From NCBI GenBank assembly GCA_012729315.1, contig JAAYDI010000194.1, positions 1-64,000 of the forward strand: a DNA stretch of 64,000 bases, in the 5' to 3' direction. A program made the translations under genes and the position numbers. The notes under the pieces are model-generated. The model made no database searches, had not been told where the DNA came from, and worked only from the letters and a program-made list of their open reading frames with translations. This document shows, in pieces, positions 26,950 through 34,643 of this stretch; the stretch's first letter is position 1, and each line of letters starts with the position of its first letter. This DNA comes from Planctomycetaceae bacterium (GTDB lineage Bacteria; Planctomycetota; Planctomycetia; Pirellulales; Pirellulaceae).

Positions 26950-28102
26950 CGCCACGCGTGACCTGCGTAGGCGCCTCGCCGCCACACATGCCTGCGCCGC
27001 CCGCCAACTGGACGAGTGGACAATGGAGCGACACTTCCATCCGCTCCGCGCCCGACGCGAGCACCAGGGTGCCGGCATCCGGGTGCAGTTCCGTGGACAG
27101 CACCTTGCGCTCGGGGCCCTCGGGCTCGCCGACCAGGCGTATCACCCCAAACGATTCGGCCACGTGAAAGTCCGGCTCGCGCCCGCGGGCATCGACCCAG
27201 CAGATCCAGGTGGGATCGTCAGGTCGAGCCGGGTGGAAGTCGGCGCGGAACAGACCGCAGTGGAACTGCACACCTGCGCGCAGCGCGAACCCGGCCGCCT
27301 CCAGTGCGGCGCGCGGCAGTTCCCCCTCGATGCAGTAGCCGGTGCCTGTGCGGGTCACCGCGACCTGCATGCCCGCGGGAGTCCAGCTGTCGTCAAACTC
27401 CCGGTAGAACCTGGCGCTATAGTCGTGCACGGCACCCAGCGCGCCGACCTCGATGCAGTAGTACGTGTCGTCCGGGCGGCCGGACCAGAGGAATATCTCA
27501 GCGCGATCCTGCGGGTCCACGTCACGCTCCTGCGTCGATGGCGGGGCCGCAACGATCTCCGCGTCCTGGACCGCGAACGCAAACACCAGCCGTTCCGGAT
27601 GCCAGAAGAGCCAGGCAGCGGTCGGCTGCGGACGTGTCTCCGGCGATCCAGCCACGACAAACTCGGAGACGATCGGCGGCGTCTGGTAACAGGGCTCGTC
27701 AAGCTTTCCGTCGATCTGCACCGCGCCGGGCAGGGGGGGGACATCCAGCACGGGGGCATCCTCGGCCGCGCGACCGATCACGGTCATGGCCGGCACACAG
27801 CAGACGCAGCAGACCAAGAGCAACGCTGCCAGCCGGCCGGCACATCCCGAGCGGCCCGGATGCAGACCTTGCCGCACCGCAAAGGCCTCGACCGCCCGCT
27901 TGGCTTCCGGCACTCCGACCCCCGTCTCTTCGCGGTTCAGGTTGACGGCGTCCAGCGTGCGGTGTTCTTTCATAAGCGATTCGACTTCGCTTTCGAGTTC
28001 CTCTGGGGAGAGCGTCCGCTGGGTTCCGACCGGCGCTCCACAATGCAGGCAGGTGTCGGCATCTGCCGGGAACGGCTTTTCACAGAAGCGGCATGTCGCC
28101 AT
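26759..28102 (-). CDS. Composite protein: zinc ribbon, L7/L12-like motif, hydrophobic segment, CBM9-like domain
   Basis: 447 residues. Cys4, Cys7, Cys18 and Cys21 form a zinc ribbon. Residues 34-74 (E-L-E-S-E-V-E-S-L-M-K-E...E-E-T-G-V-G-V-P-E-A-K-R-A-V-E-A-F) resemble the helical motif of ribosomal protein L7/L12 C-terminus, a pairing seen in short planctomycete proteins. Residues 88-108 are strongly hydrophobic (signal-like or a membrane span). Residues 125-325 (V-Q-I-D-G-K-L-D-E-P-C-Y...D-P-Q-D-R-A-E-I-F-L-W-S...W-I-C-W-V-D-A-R) are a CBM9-like module. From about residue 375 the sequence loses sense and overlaps the real frame of the NPCBM gene, so the true C-terminus is probably lost to a frameshift. 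Confidence 0.55.
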   Translation of the reverse strand: MATCRFCEKPFPADADTCLHCGAPVGTQRTLSPEELESEVESLMKEHRTLDAVNLNREETGVGVPEAKRAVEAFAVRQGLHPGRSGCAGRLAALLLVCCVCCVPAMTVIGRAAEDAPVLDVPPLPGAVQIDGKLDEPCYQTPPIVSEFVVAGSPETRPQPTAAWLFWHPERLVFAFAVQDAEIVAAPPSTQERDVDPQDRAEIFLWSGRPDDTYYCIEVGALGAVHDYSARFYREFDDSWTPAGMQVAVTRTGTGYCIEGELPRAALEAAGFALRAGVQFHCGLFRADFHPARPDDPTWICWVDARGREPDFHVAESFGVIRLVGEPEGPERKVLSTELHPDAGTLVLASGAERMEVSLHCPLVQLAGGAGMCGGEAPTQVTRGDGPESSWLCSYPAGGGPAAFAHSGAGDSRHHPPDRRSVPERRGHNGAARPCIHFALHQSAIHE

Positions 28103-28395
28103 CGCGCGGCCTCAATGGGTTGGCGTCGTGGGTAAATCCACTGGGGGGCAGCAGTCCGAAGTGTTACCAGTCTACTCGCCGCCGCGCAGCATCTCAACAA
28201 ATGTGCCCCGCGCCACTACAGCCACCTTGGGGAACGATGGTTGGGCAGCACGGTGGGCTCCCCGGTCCTCTCGCTTCCGGGCCACTCCCGAACTCCGCGC
28301 CGGCGGAGCAGTATCGCGGCAGGCCGGTCGACAAACTGTGTGGACCAGCACAGAATGGCGGGAGGTACGAAGATCAGTCAAGTGGAGTCAGACGC
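28103..28395. promoter_or_regulatory. Upstream region of the ten-gene catabolic operon
   Basis: 293 bases between divergent genes. No coding frame, tRNA or riboswitch-like structure was recognised. As the only sizeable gap before the operon, it should hold its promoter and any operator. Confidence 0.35.
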
Positions 28396-29448
28396 GTGTT
28401 GAGGGATGATGCCGCAGTGTTGGGGATAGCGGTGATTGGAGCGGGCCGGGCGGGCATGATCCATGCGCGCAATCTGGCGTCCGGGCGAGTACCCGGTGCG
28501 CGGCTGGCCCGGCTGGTCGAACCTCGGGCCGAAACGCGGCAGGCGGCCAGCGCTGAACTGCGTCTGGAACACAGCTCTGCCGACTACCGCGAGGCGCTCG
28601 CTGACCCGGCCGTGGACGCGATCGTGGTGGCCACGCCCAGCGCACTGCACTGTGAAATCGTCGAGGCTGCTGCGCAGGCACGGAAACACATCCTGTGTGA
28701 AAAGCCGATGGCCATGAACGCCGCGGAGTGCGACCGCATGCTCGACGCGGTCGACCGGGCGGAGGTCACGCTGCAGATCGGTTTCATGCGCCGCTACGAC
28801 GCCGGGTTCGTAGCGGCCAGGCGGCGCGTGGAGGCCGGGGAGATCGGCCAGGTGGTCTCCGTGAAGTCGCTCACGCACGGACCCAGCATCCCTCAGCCAT
28901 GGATGTACGACCTGCGGACGAGCAACGGACCGCTGTCGGAAGTGAACAGCCACGACATCGATACAGTGCGCTGGATGAGCGGCAGCGAGTTTGAAGAGGT
29001 GTATGCGATCGCCGGGAACTACCGATCCCCCGCGGCGCGGGAGCCGTTTCCTGACTTTTACGACAATGTGATTCTCACCGCGCGGCTGCGCAACGGGATG
29101 CAGGGCTGTATCTGCGGAGCTCAGGGAGTGATGTACGGCTACGACGCGCGCTGTGAAATCCTGGGGGAAAAAGGTTTGATTACCGTAGGGGGCCTGGCCG
29201 CGGACAGCGTCGTGGCGTACACGGCCGACGGGAGCGCCGGGGCGGTGGTGCGCAGCTGGCAGCAGCTGTTTCTCGACGCGTATCGGGCGGAGGACGAAGA
29301 TTTCGTGCGCTGCGTGCGCGAACAGCGCCCGCCGCGGGCCGGTGGCGAGGATGGCAAGGCCGCCGTGATGGTCGTCAACGCCGGCAACCGCTCGATCGCC
29401 CTGCGGCGTCCGGTGTCTGTGAGCGAGGGTGAGAGCGCGAACGCGTGA
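28396..29448 (+). CDS. Cytoplasmic Gfo/Idh/MocA dehydrogenase (inositol 2-dehydrogenase-like)
   Basis: 350 residues from GTG 28396, with GGAG eight bases upstream and the Rossmann strand starting ten residues later (G-I-A-V-I-G-A-G-R-A-G). No signal peptide, unlike most family members in this window. L-C-E-K-P-M-A is the hallmark motif. G-F-M-R-R-Y-D and E-V-N-S-H-D-I-D-T-V-R-W carry the Lys/Asp/His-region residues used by inositol and sugar dehydrogenases (H-D-x-D). The length matches myo-inositol 2-dehydrogenase IolG. It is the first gene of a ten-gene block, 14 bases before a zinc alcohol dehydrogenase. It probably oxidises a sugar or cyclitol hydroxyl with NAD(P)+. Confidence 0.85.
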   Translation: MLRDDAAVLGIAVIGAGRAGMIHARNLASGRVPGARLARLVEPRAETRQAASAELRLEHSSADYREALADPAVDAIVVATPSALHCEIVEAAAQARKHILCEKPMAMNAAECDRMLDAVDRAEVTLQIGFMRRYDAGFVAARRRVEAGEIGQVVSVKSLTHGPSIPQPWMYDLRTSNGPLSEVNSHDIDTVRWMSGSEFEEVYAIAGNYRSPAAREPFPDFYDNVILTARLRNGMQGCICGAQGVMYGYDARCEILGEKGLITVGGLAADSVVAYTADGSAGAVVRSWQQLFLDAYRAEDEDFVRCVREQRPPRAGGEDGKAAVMVVNAGNRSIALRRPVSVSEGESANA

Positions 29449-29462
29449 GGAGCTTGTGACCC

Positions 29463-30533
29463 ATGGCTGATGCCCAGATGATGCTGGCGGCAACCTACAC
29501 GCAAGGGGGCACGCTCGAGATCGAGGAGATCGCCCGGCCGGTGATCGAGCGCGATGAGATCCTGCTGAGGGTGCGCGCCGCCTCGATCTGCGGAACCGAT
29601 GTGAAGATCATCCGCAACGGCCACCGCAAGCTGCGTGACGGCCAGCGCATTGTGCTGGGCCACGAGTTCGTGGGGGTGATCGAACAGGTGGGGGAGAGCG
29701 TCGCCGGGTATCCCGTGGGGCAACGGGTGGGAGTCGCGCCCAACGCGGGGTGCGGGCGGTGTCCCGCCTGTGTGCGCGGCAAGACGAATTACTGCCCCGC
29801 CTACACCGCATTTGGCATCGACCAGAACGGCGGGCACACAGTGCTGGTGCGGATTGCCAGCCAGTTCGTGACGCAGGGAAATGTCATCCCCTTGCCACCC
29901 GAGGTTTCCGATGCCGAGGCTGCACTGCTGGAGCCTTTTTCGTGTGTCATCAATGGTGTGCGGTCGTCGAACATCGAACTGGGCGATACGGTCGTCATCT
30001 ATGGTGCCGGCCCGATCGGTCTGATGCACGTCCTGCTCTGCCGCCTCTCCGGCGCGGCGAAGCTGATTGCCGTCGACGTCCGGACAGATCGTCTGGAACA
30101 GGCGCGGAACCTGGGGTGCGACCTGGCCGTGGACGCGCGACAGGAGGACGTCGTCGAGCGCGTGCGGTACGAGACGGGGGGGCAGGGTGCCGATGTGGTG
30201 ATCACGGCGTGCCCGGCGGCGGAGGTACAGGCGGAGGCCGTCCGGCTGCTGGCGCCTTTTGGCCGCCTGTGCCTCTTCGGCGGATTGCCCAGAACGGCGG
30301 GCCCCGTGCCGCTCGATACCAACGCGATCCACTACGGCAATCTGCTAGTGACTGGCACGACCGGCGGCGCTGTGGAGGACTATCGCATTGCCATCCGGTT
30401 GGTGGCTGGCAAGCGGGTTGAGTTGACACGCGTTGTTTCACACGTATTCCCACTGGCGGACCTGCGCGGAGCCTACGACGCCGCGCTGGCCGGGACGGAC
30501 GGCAAGATCGTACTTGTGGCGGATGGCACATGA
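29463..30533 (+). CDS. Zinc-dependent alcohol dehydrogenase, polyol/threonine dehydrogenase type
   Basis: 356 residues. Catalytic zinc ligands Cys43 (I-C-G-T-D) and His67-Glu68 (G-H-E-F-V-G); structural zinc cysteines at 97, 100, 103 and 111. Rossmann motif V-I-Y-G-A-G-P-I-G-L-M. These features place it among medium-chain polyol dehydrogenases such as sorbitol, L-threonine or 5-keto-L-gluconate-type enzymes. It would oxidise or reduce a secondary hydroxyl on the pathway substrate with NAD(P). Its stop overlaps the start of the kinase gene by four bases (ATGA), a sign of translational coupling. Confidence 0.9.
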   Translation: MADAQMMLAATYTQGGTLEIEEIARPVIERDEILLRVRAASICGTDVKIIRNGHRKLRDGQRIVLGHEFVGVIEQVGESVAGYPVGQRVGVAPNAGCGRCPACVRGKTNYCPAYTAFGIDQNGGHTVLVRIASQFVTQGNVIPLPPEVSDAEAALLEPFSCVINGVRSSNIELGDTVVIYGAGPIGLMHVLLCRLSGAAKLIAVDVRTDRLEQARNLGCDLAVDARQEDVVERVRYETGGQGADVVITACPAAEVQAEAVRLLAPFGRLCLFGGLPRTAGPVPLDTNAIHYGNLLVTGTTGGAVEDYRIAIRLVAGKRVELTRVVSHVFPLADLRGAYDAALAGTDGKIVLVADGT

Positions 30534-32053
30534 CACCAACGCGACTGCTGGGTATCGACATCGGAACGCAGGGCACCAAGGCGGTGCTGTTCGATCGCCG
30601 TGGCCGTACACTGGCCACCGCCTTCTGCCGGTCGCGTCTGCATCGGCCGGCACCGGGCGTCGTCGAAGAAGACCCGGACGATCAGCTCAAGAGCGTCTGC
30701 CGGTGCATCAAGCTGTGCCTCGCGCAGAGCGGCACCAAGCCGGGCGACCTGGCCGCGCTGGGCATCGACGGACAGATGGCGGGGATCCTGGGAATCGACG
30801 CCGAGGGGCGCCATGTGACCCCCTACGATTCGTGGCTCGACACACGCTGTGCCGACTGTATTGCGCTGATGCAGCAGGGGGCGGGTGAGGAGATCATTCG
30901 CAAGACGGGGGGGCCGGCGAGCTTCAATCACGGACCGAAGATCCTGTGGTGGAAACAGGAGCGGAGTGACACGTTCGAGCGGATTGCCGCGTTCGTGCAA
31001 CCTGGCGGTTATGTAGCGCTGCGTCTGTGCGGTCTGGACGCGACGCACGCCTTCATCGACAAGAGCTACCTGCACTTCAGCGGTTTTGCGGACAATCAGC
31101 GCGGTGTGTGGGACGCCGAGCTCTGCCGCATGTTCGACGTCCCGCTGTCGAAGCTGCCGCGCATCGTGGACTCGCATGCCGTCATTGGCCAGGTGACCAG
31201 GGGCATGGCCAGACGCTGTGGGCTGCCGGCCGGGATCCCGGTGATCGCGGGGTGCGGCGACACGGCTGCTTCGTTTCTGGCCTGCGGAGCGACACGGCCT
31301 GGCGTATGCGTCGATGTGGCGGGCACCGCTTCCGTGTTCGCGGCCACCACGCGGCAGTTCAAGACGGACACCCGCTACGGCACGCTCAGCTGGGGGCGGT
31401 CGGCCACTCCCGGCCTCTGGCATCCGTACGCCTACATTAACGGCGGCGGCATGAACCTGGAATGGTTTGCCCGGGAGTTGCTCGGAGCGGGCGGCCGGAC
31501 GCTGCCCGAACTCGACCGCGCCGCTGCCCGCCTGGAGCCGCAGCTGTCGGATCCCATCTTCGTGCCGCATCTGGGCGGGCGTGTGAATCCCAGTCAGCCT
31601 CAGCTGCGCGGCAGCTGGGCGGGACTGAACTGGGCGCATACGGCGGTGCATCTGTACCGCGCGATGCTGGAGGCCGTGGCGCTCGAGTACTGCGTCTACC
31701 AGGAGGTCCTGCGGGCGGTCAATCCCGAGCTGGCGGTGCGTGAGATCCGCATCACGGGAGGGGGGGAGAAGAGTCGTGCCTGGAGCCAGATCAAAGCCGA
31801 CGCGCTGGGGGTGCCGCTGGTGAACATCAGCCGCCACGAGGGCGCTCCGCTCGGCGCAGCGCTCCTGGCGGGATATGGCGTCGGACTCTTCCCGGACCTC
31901 GCCGCCGCCGCCGCGGCCTGGGTCAAACCGGGCCGGAAAGTCCCGCCGGATCGCACGCGCCGCGCCTACTATGCGGCGCGGCTGGTACGCTACAAAGAAC
32001 TGCTGGAATCGCTCCATCAGTGGGGCGCACAACATACGGAAGCCACGCCATGA
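30530..32053 (+). CDS. FGGY-family carbohydrate kinase
   Basis: 507 residues, the usual xylulokinase length. L-L-G-I-D-I-G-T-Q-G-T-K-A-V is the ATP phosphate-1 motif. G-I-D-G-Q-M-A-G-I and T-P-Y-D-S-W-L-D-T-R contain substrate-contact residues of the xylulokinase branch, and V-I-A-G-C-G-D-T-A-A-S is the phosphate-2 motif. I-R-I-T-G-G-G-E-K-S-R-A-W is the C-terminal signature. It phosphorylates a ketose or oxidised sugar made by neighbouring enzymes. It is coupled by ATGA overlaps at both ends. Confidence 0.92.
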   Translation: MTPTRLLGIDIGTQGTKAVLFDRRGRTLATAFCRSRLHRPAPGVVEEDPDDQLKSVCRCIKLCLAQSGTKPGDLAALGIDGQMAGILGIDAEGRHVTPYDSWLDTRCADCIALMQQGAGEEIIRKTGGPASFNHGPKILWWKQERSDTFERIAAFVQPGGYVALRLCGLDATHAFIDKSYLHFSGFADNQRGVWDAELCRMFDVPLSKLPRIVDSHAVIGQVTRGMARRCGLPAGIPVIAGCGDTAASFLACGATRPGVCVDVAGTASVFAATTRQFKTDTRYGTLSWGRSATPGLWHPYAYINGGGMNLEWFARELLGAGGRTLPELDRAAARLEPQLSDPIFVPHLGGRVNPSQPQLRGSWAGLNWAHTAVHLYRAMLEAVALEYCVYQEVLRAVNPELAVREIRITGGGEKSRAWSQIKADALGVPLVNISRHEGAPLGAALLAGYGVGLFPDLAAAAAAWVKPGRKVPPDRTRRAYYAARLVRYKELLESLHQWGAQHTEATP

Positions 32054-33033
32054 GTGAACCTGTCGCCCACCGGGCACTGACCCCCGATGCTCCCTATCCG
32101 GCAGCCGTCCGGCGGACCATGTATTTCATTGGTGTGACGACGCATCAATCGTCGATTATGAAGGTCTTTCCCCGCTGGGCCGAGTACCTCGGGCTGGGCG
32201 ACGTGGCCATTCAGGGGATGAACTTCCAGTGGCACGACGCGCCGGAGCATTATCGCCGCGCTGTGGAGTTCATCAAACGCGACCCGCTCTCCTGTGGCGC
32301 GCTGGTCACCACACACAAGCTCGACCTGCTGAATGCCTGCCGGGACCAGTTCGACCGGCTCGATACGTTTGCCGAACTGATGGGTGAGGTGAGCAGCATC
32401 TCGAAGGATGGCGATCAGCTGGTGGGTCACGCGAAGGACCCGATTACGAGTGGCTTGGCGCTGGAAGCGTTCCTGCCGGAACGGCACTGGGAACGCACCG
32501 GGGCCGATGCGCTGGTGCTGGGCGCCGGCGGTTCGTCTATCGCCATCACCTGGTACCTGCTGCAAAAGACGCACGGCCGCAATCGGCCCGCGCGGATCGT
32601 GGTGACCAATCGCAGCACGCCGCGGCTCGACGAGCTACGCCGCTTTCACCAGCGGATCGGGGCTGACATCCCGTTGGAGTATCATCACACCCCCACGCCT
32701 GCCGATACCGATGCGATCCTGGCAACGCTCAAGCCGGGCTCGCTGGTGATCAACGCGACAGGACTGGGCAAGGACGCCCCGGGCGCACCGGTCACCGCGC
32801 AGGCACAGTGGCCGGCGCACGGCCTGGTATGGGATTTCAACTACCGCGGAGATCTGCTGTTCCTGGAACTGGCCCGCGCGCAGGCGGCAGAGAAGAACCT
32901 GCAGATCGAAGACGGCTGGATTTACTTCGTGCACGGCTGGACGCGCGTCATCGCGGAGGTGTTTCACATCGACATCCCCACGAGCGGTCCGGTATTCGAC
33001 GAACTGGCGCGGATCGCCGCCGCGGCGCGGTGA
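32050..33033 (+). CDS. Shikimate dehydrogenase (AroE)-family oxidoreductase
   Basis: 327 residues from ATG 32050, overlapping the kinase stop by four bases. F-I-G-V-T-T-H-Q-S-S-I and A-L-V-T-T-H-K (Lys90) followed by A-K-D-P-I-T-S (Asp130) mirror the substrate-binding Lys and Asp of AroE. Spacing is 40 residues versus about 37 in E. coli AroE. L-V-L-G-A-G-G-S-S is the NADP loop. The family usually acts on cyclic hydroxy acids or cyclitols. It is longer than true AroE (about 270), and no other aromatic-pathway gene is near. I infer it reduces or oxidises a ring or chain intermediate of this operon's pathway, not shikimate. Confidence 0.75.
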   Translation: MSEPVAHRALTPDAPYPAAVRRTMYFIGVTTHQSSIMKVFPRWAEYLGLGDVAIQGMNFQWHDAPEHYRRAVEFIKRDPLSCGALVTTHKLDLLNACRDQFDRLDTFAELMGEVSSISKDGDQLVGHAKDPITSGLALEAFLPERHWERTGADALVLGAGGSSIAITWYLLQKTHGRNRPARIVVTNRSTPRLDELRRFHQRIGADIPLEYHHTPTPADTDAILATLKPGSLVINATGLGKDAPGAPVTAQAQWPAHGLVWDFNYRGDLLFLELARAQAAEKNLQIEDGWIYFVHGWTRVIAEVFHIDIPTSGPVFDELARIAAAAR

Positions 33034-33060
33034 CGGCGCGGTGACACAGACTCCTGCGAG

Positions 33061-33085
33061 CCGGCCGATCGGCACATCCGGCCGG
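33061..33085 (+). other. Intra-operon hairpin between AroE-like and cupin genes
   Basis: CCGGCCGAT (33061-33069) pairs with ATCCGGCCGG (33076-33085) with one bulged base and a 6-base loop. It sits in a 91-base gap inside the operon. No T-run follows, so mRNA processing or stability is more likely than termination. Confidence 0.45.
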
Positions 33086-33124
33086 GTCGACTCGAACAAC
33101 TTGACCAGACGAGAAAGGCACAGC

Positions 33125-33694
33125 ATGTCGCCTCGAACTTCGTTGATTGAACCCTTCAGTGTTCAACTTGATCTCGCCGCTGGAGTGATGCTCGATCCCC
33201 ACGCACAGATCGTGCGCCGCGCCTCGGACATGCGCGGCTACTACGCTGACGAGCAGGCTCTGGAACAGCTCATCACGGCGCACGATGATCCGATCCACTA
33301 CGAGACGTTTGAATCGCCGGTGCCGGAAGAGTATGGCCAGGTCAAGTTCTGCATCAGCCGGCTGTACCCGGGCAAGGTGGGTGATGAATACTTCATGACG
33401 AAGGGGCATTACCACGCGGTGGTCGAGACGGGCGAAGCGTACCTGGGCCTGCGCGGGCAGGGACTCATGCTGATGAAAACTGCCGAGGGGGCCTGCCAGT
33501 GGGAAGCGTTCGCGCCGGGCAAACTGATCTACGTGCCTCCTTACTGGGCGCACCGCTCGGTCAACACTGGTGACGAGCCGCTCATTTCGCTCTGCCTGTA
33601 CCCGGGCGACGCCGGGCACAGCTACGGCGACATCAAGTCAGAGGGGTTTCCCCGACGCGTGTTCCAGCGCAACGGACAAGTGGTGGTGAGCTGA
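33125..33694 (+). CDS. Cupin-type glucose-6-phosphate isomerase
   Basis: 189 residues from ATG 33125, with GAAAGG upstream. The metal-binding cupin has His95, His97, Glu104 and His143 (T-K-G-H-Y-H...T-G-E-A-Y-L...W-A-H-R-S-V). The spacing is identical to the metal ligands of the Pyrococcus enzyme (88, 90, 97, 136). L-R-G-Q-G-L-M-L is the conserved strand. The enzyme interconverts aldose and ketose phosphates in the cytoplasm. In this operon it could act on the kinase product or connect the pathway to fructose 6-phosphate. This archaeal-type isomerase is unusual in bacteria. Confidence 0.85.
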   Translation: MSPRTSLIEPFSVQLDLAAGVMLDPHAQIVRRASDMRGYYADEQALEQLITAHDDPIHYETFESPVPEEYGQVKFCISRLYPGKVGDEYFMTKGHYHAVVETGEAYLGLRGQGLMLMKTAEGACQWEAFAPGKLIYVPPYWAHRSVNTGDEPLISLCLYPGDAGHSYGDIKSEGFPRRVFQRNGQVVVS

Positions 33695-33728
33695 AGGGTA
33701 CCGGCGGGGAACTCCGGGTAAAACTGGC

Positions 33729-34643
33729 ATGGACATTGTGCCTGACGAGCGCTGTGACCTGGAGACGCTGCTGCACGCGCCGGAGGATCCACCGCAGCCG
33801 GGGATCAGCTGGCTGGGGCAGGCGGGATTCCTGATCCGCTGGCGCGCGCTGCGGCTGGCCATCGATCCGTATCTGTCCGACTACCTGGCCACGAAGTATC
33901 GCGGCACGCAGTTCCCCCACACGCGGCTGGCACCGCCGCCGGTGGCCCCGGAGCGGTTGGCACCGCTGCAGGTGGTGCTCTGTACGCATGCGCACAGCGA
34001 CCACATGGATCCCGAGACGCTGCCGCGCATCGCGGCCGCCAATCCGCAGTGCCGGTTCGTCGTGCCGCGTGCGGAGCGGGCGACCGCGCTGGCGCGGGGC
34101 GTGCCCGCGCCGCGGCTGGTGCCCGTCAACGCGGGCGATCATGTGCCGCTGGCGCCCGATCTGACGCTGCAGGTGCTGCCCGCCGCGCACGAGCAGCTGC
34201 GGACGGACGCGGAGGGGAACCACCACTGCCTGGGCTACGTGTTGCATCTGGTGTTGGACCAAGGGACCGCAGCCCTGTACCACTCGGGCGACTGTGTGCC
34301 CTTTGCCGGGCTGGATACGGCACTGGCGGCCTGCGGGGCGCGCGTCGCGCTGTTGCCGGTCAACGGGCGCGACGAACACCGCAGGGCGCACGGGATTCCG
34401 GGGAACTTCACGTTCGATGAGGCGACGGCGCTCTGTCTGCGCTGTAGAATCTCAGCCATGATGGCGTGTCATTTCGGAATGTTCGACTTCAACACGGTGG
34501 ACGAATCGTGGCTGGATCGGCAGATAGCTCGAGTGCCAGCGCTGCTGCAGTGCCTGCGCCCGCAGTTGGGCCGCGTGTGTTGGCTGCGTTCGCGCCACAC
34601 GGTCGCTCCAGCCGCGACACCTGATCAGGGGACTCTGTCATGA
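33729..34643 (+). CDS. Metallo-beta-lactamase-fold hydrolase, UlaG-like
   Basis: 304 residues. S-W-L-G-Q-A-G-F-L-I-R is the opening of the UlaG branch, and T-H-A-H-S-D-H-M-D (His87, His89, Asp91, His92) is the binuclear metal motif. Y-H-S-G-D-C-V-P-F and C-H-F-G-M-F supply later metal ligands. UlaG opens the lactone ring of L-ascorbate 6-phosphate. Relatives hydrolyse other lactones or ring ketones. Placed between an isomerase and a dehydrogenase, it is a candidate ring-opening step. Its stop overlaps the next start (ATGA). Confidence 0.85.
   Translation: MDIVPDERCDLETLLHAPEDPPQPGISWLGQAGFLIRWRALRLAIDPYLSDYLATKYRGTQFPHTRLAPPPVAPERLAPLQVVLCTHAHSDHMDPETLPRIAAANPQCRFVVPRAERATALARGVPAPRLVPVNAGDHVPLAPDLTLQVLPAAHEQLRTDAEGNHHCLGYVLHLVLDQGTAALYHSGDCVPFAGLDTALAACGARVALLPVNGRDEHRRAHGIPGNFTFDEATALCLRCRISAMMACHFGMFDFNTVDESWLDRQIARVPALLQCLRPQLGRVCWLRSRHTVAPAATPDQGTLS

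Noticed and set aside
30473-32077. 534-codon frame antisense to the FGGY kinase
   Set aside because: No motif; it mirrors strongly biased codons of the kinase.
32050-33033. True shikimate dehydrogenase for aromatic amino acids
   Set aside because: It is longer than AroE, sits inside a sugar-type operon, and no other shikimate-pathway gene is nearby.
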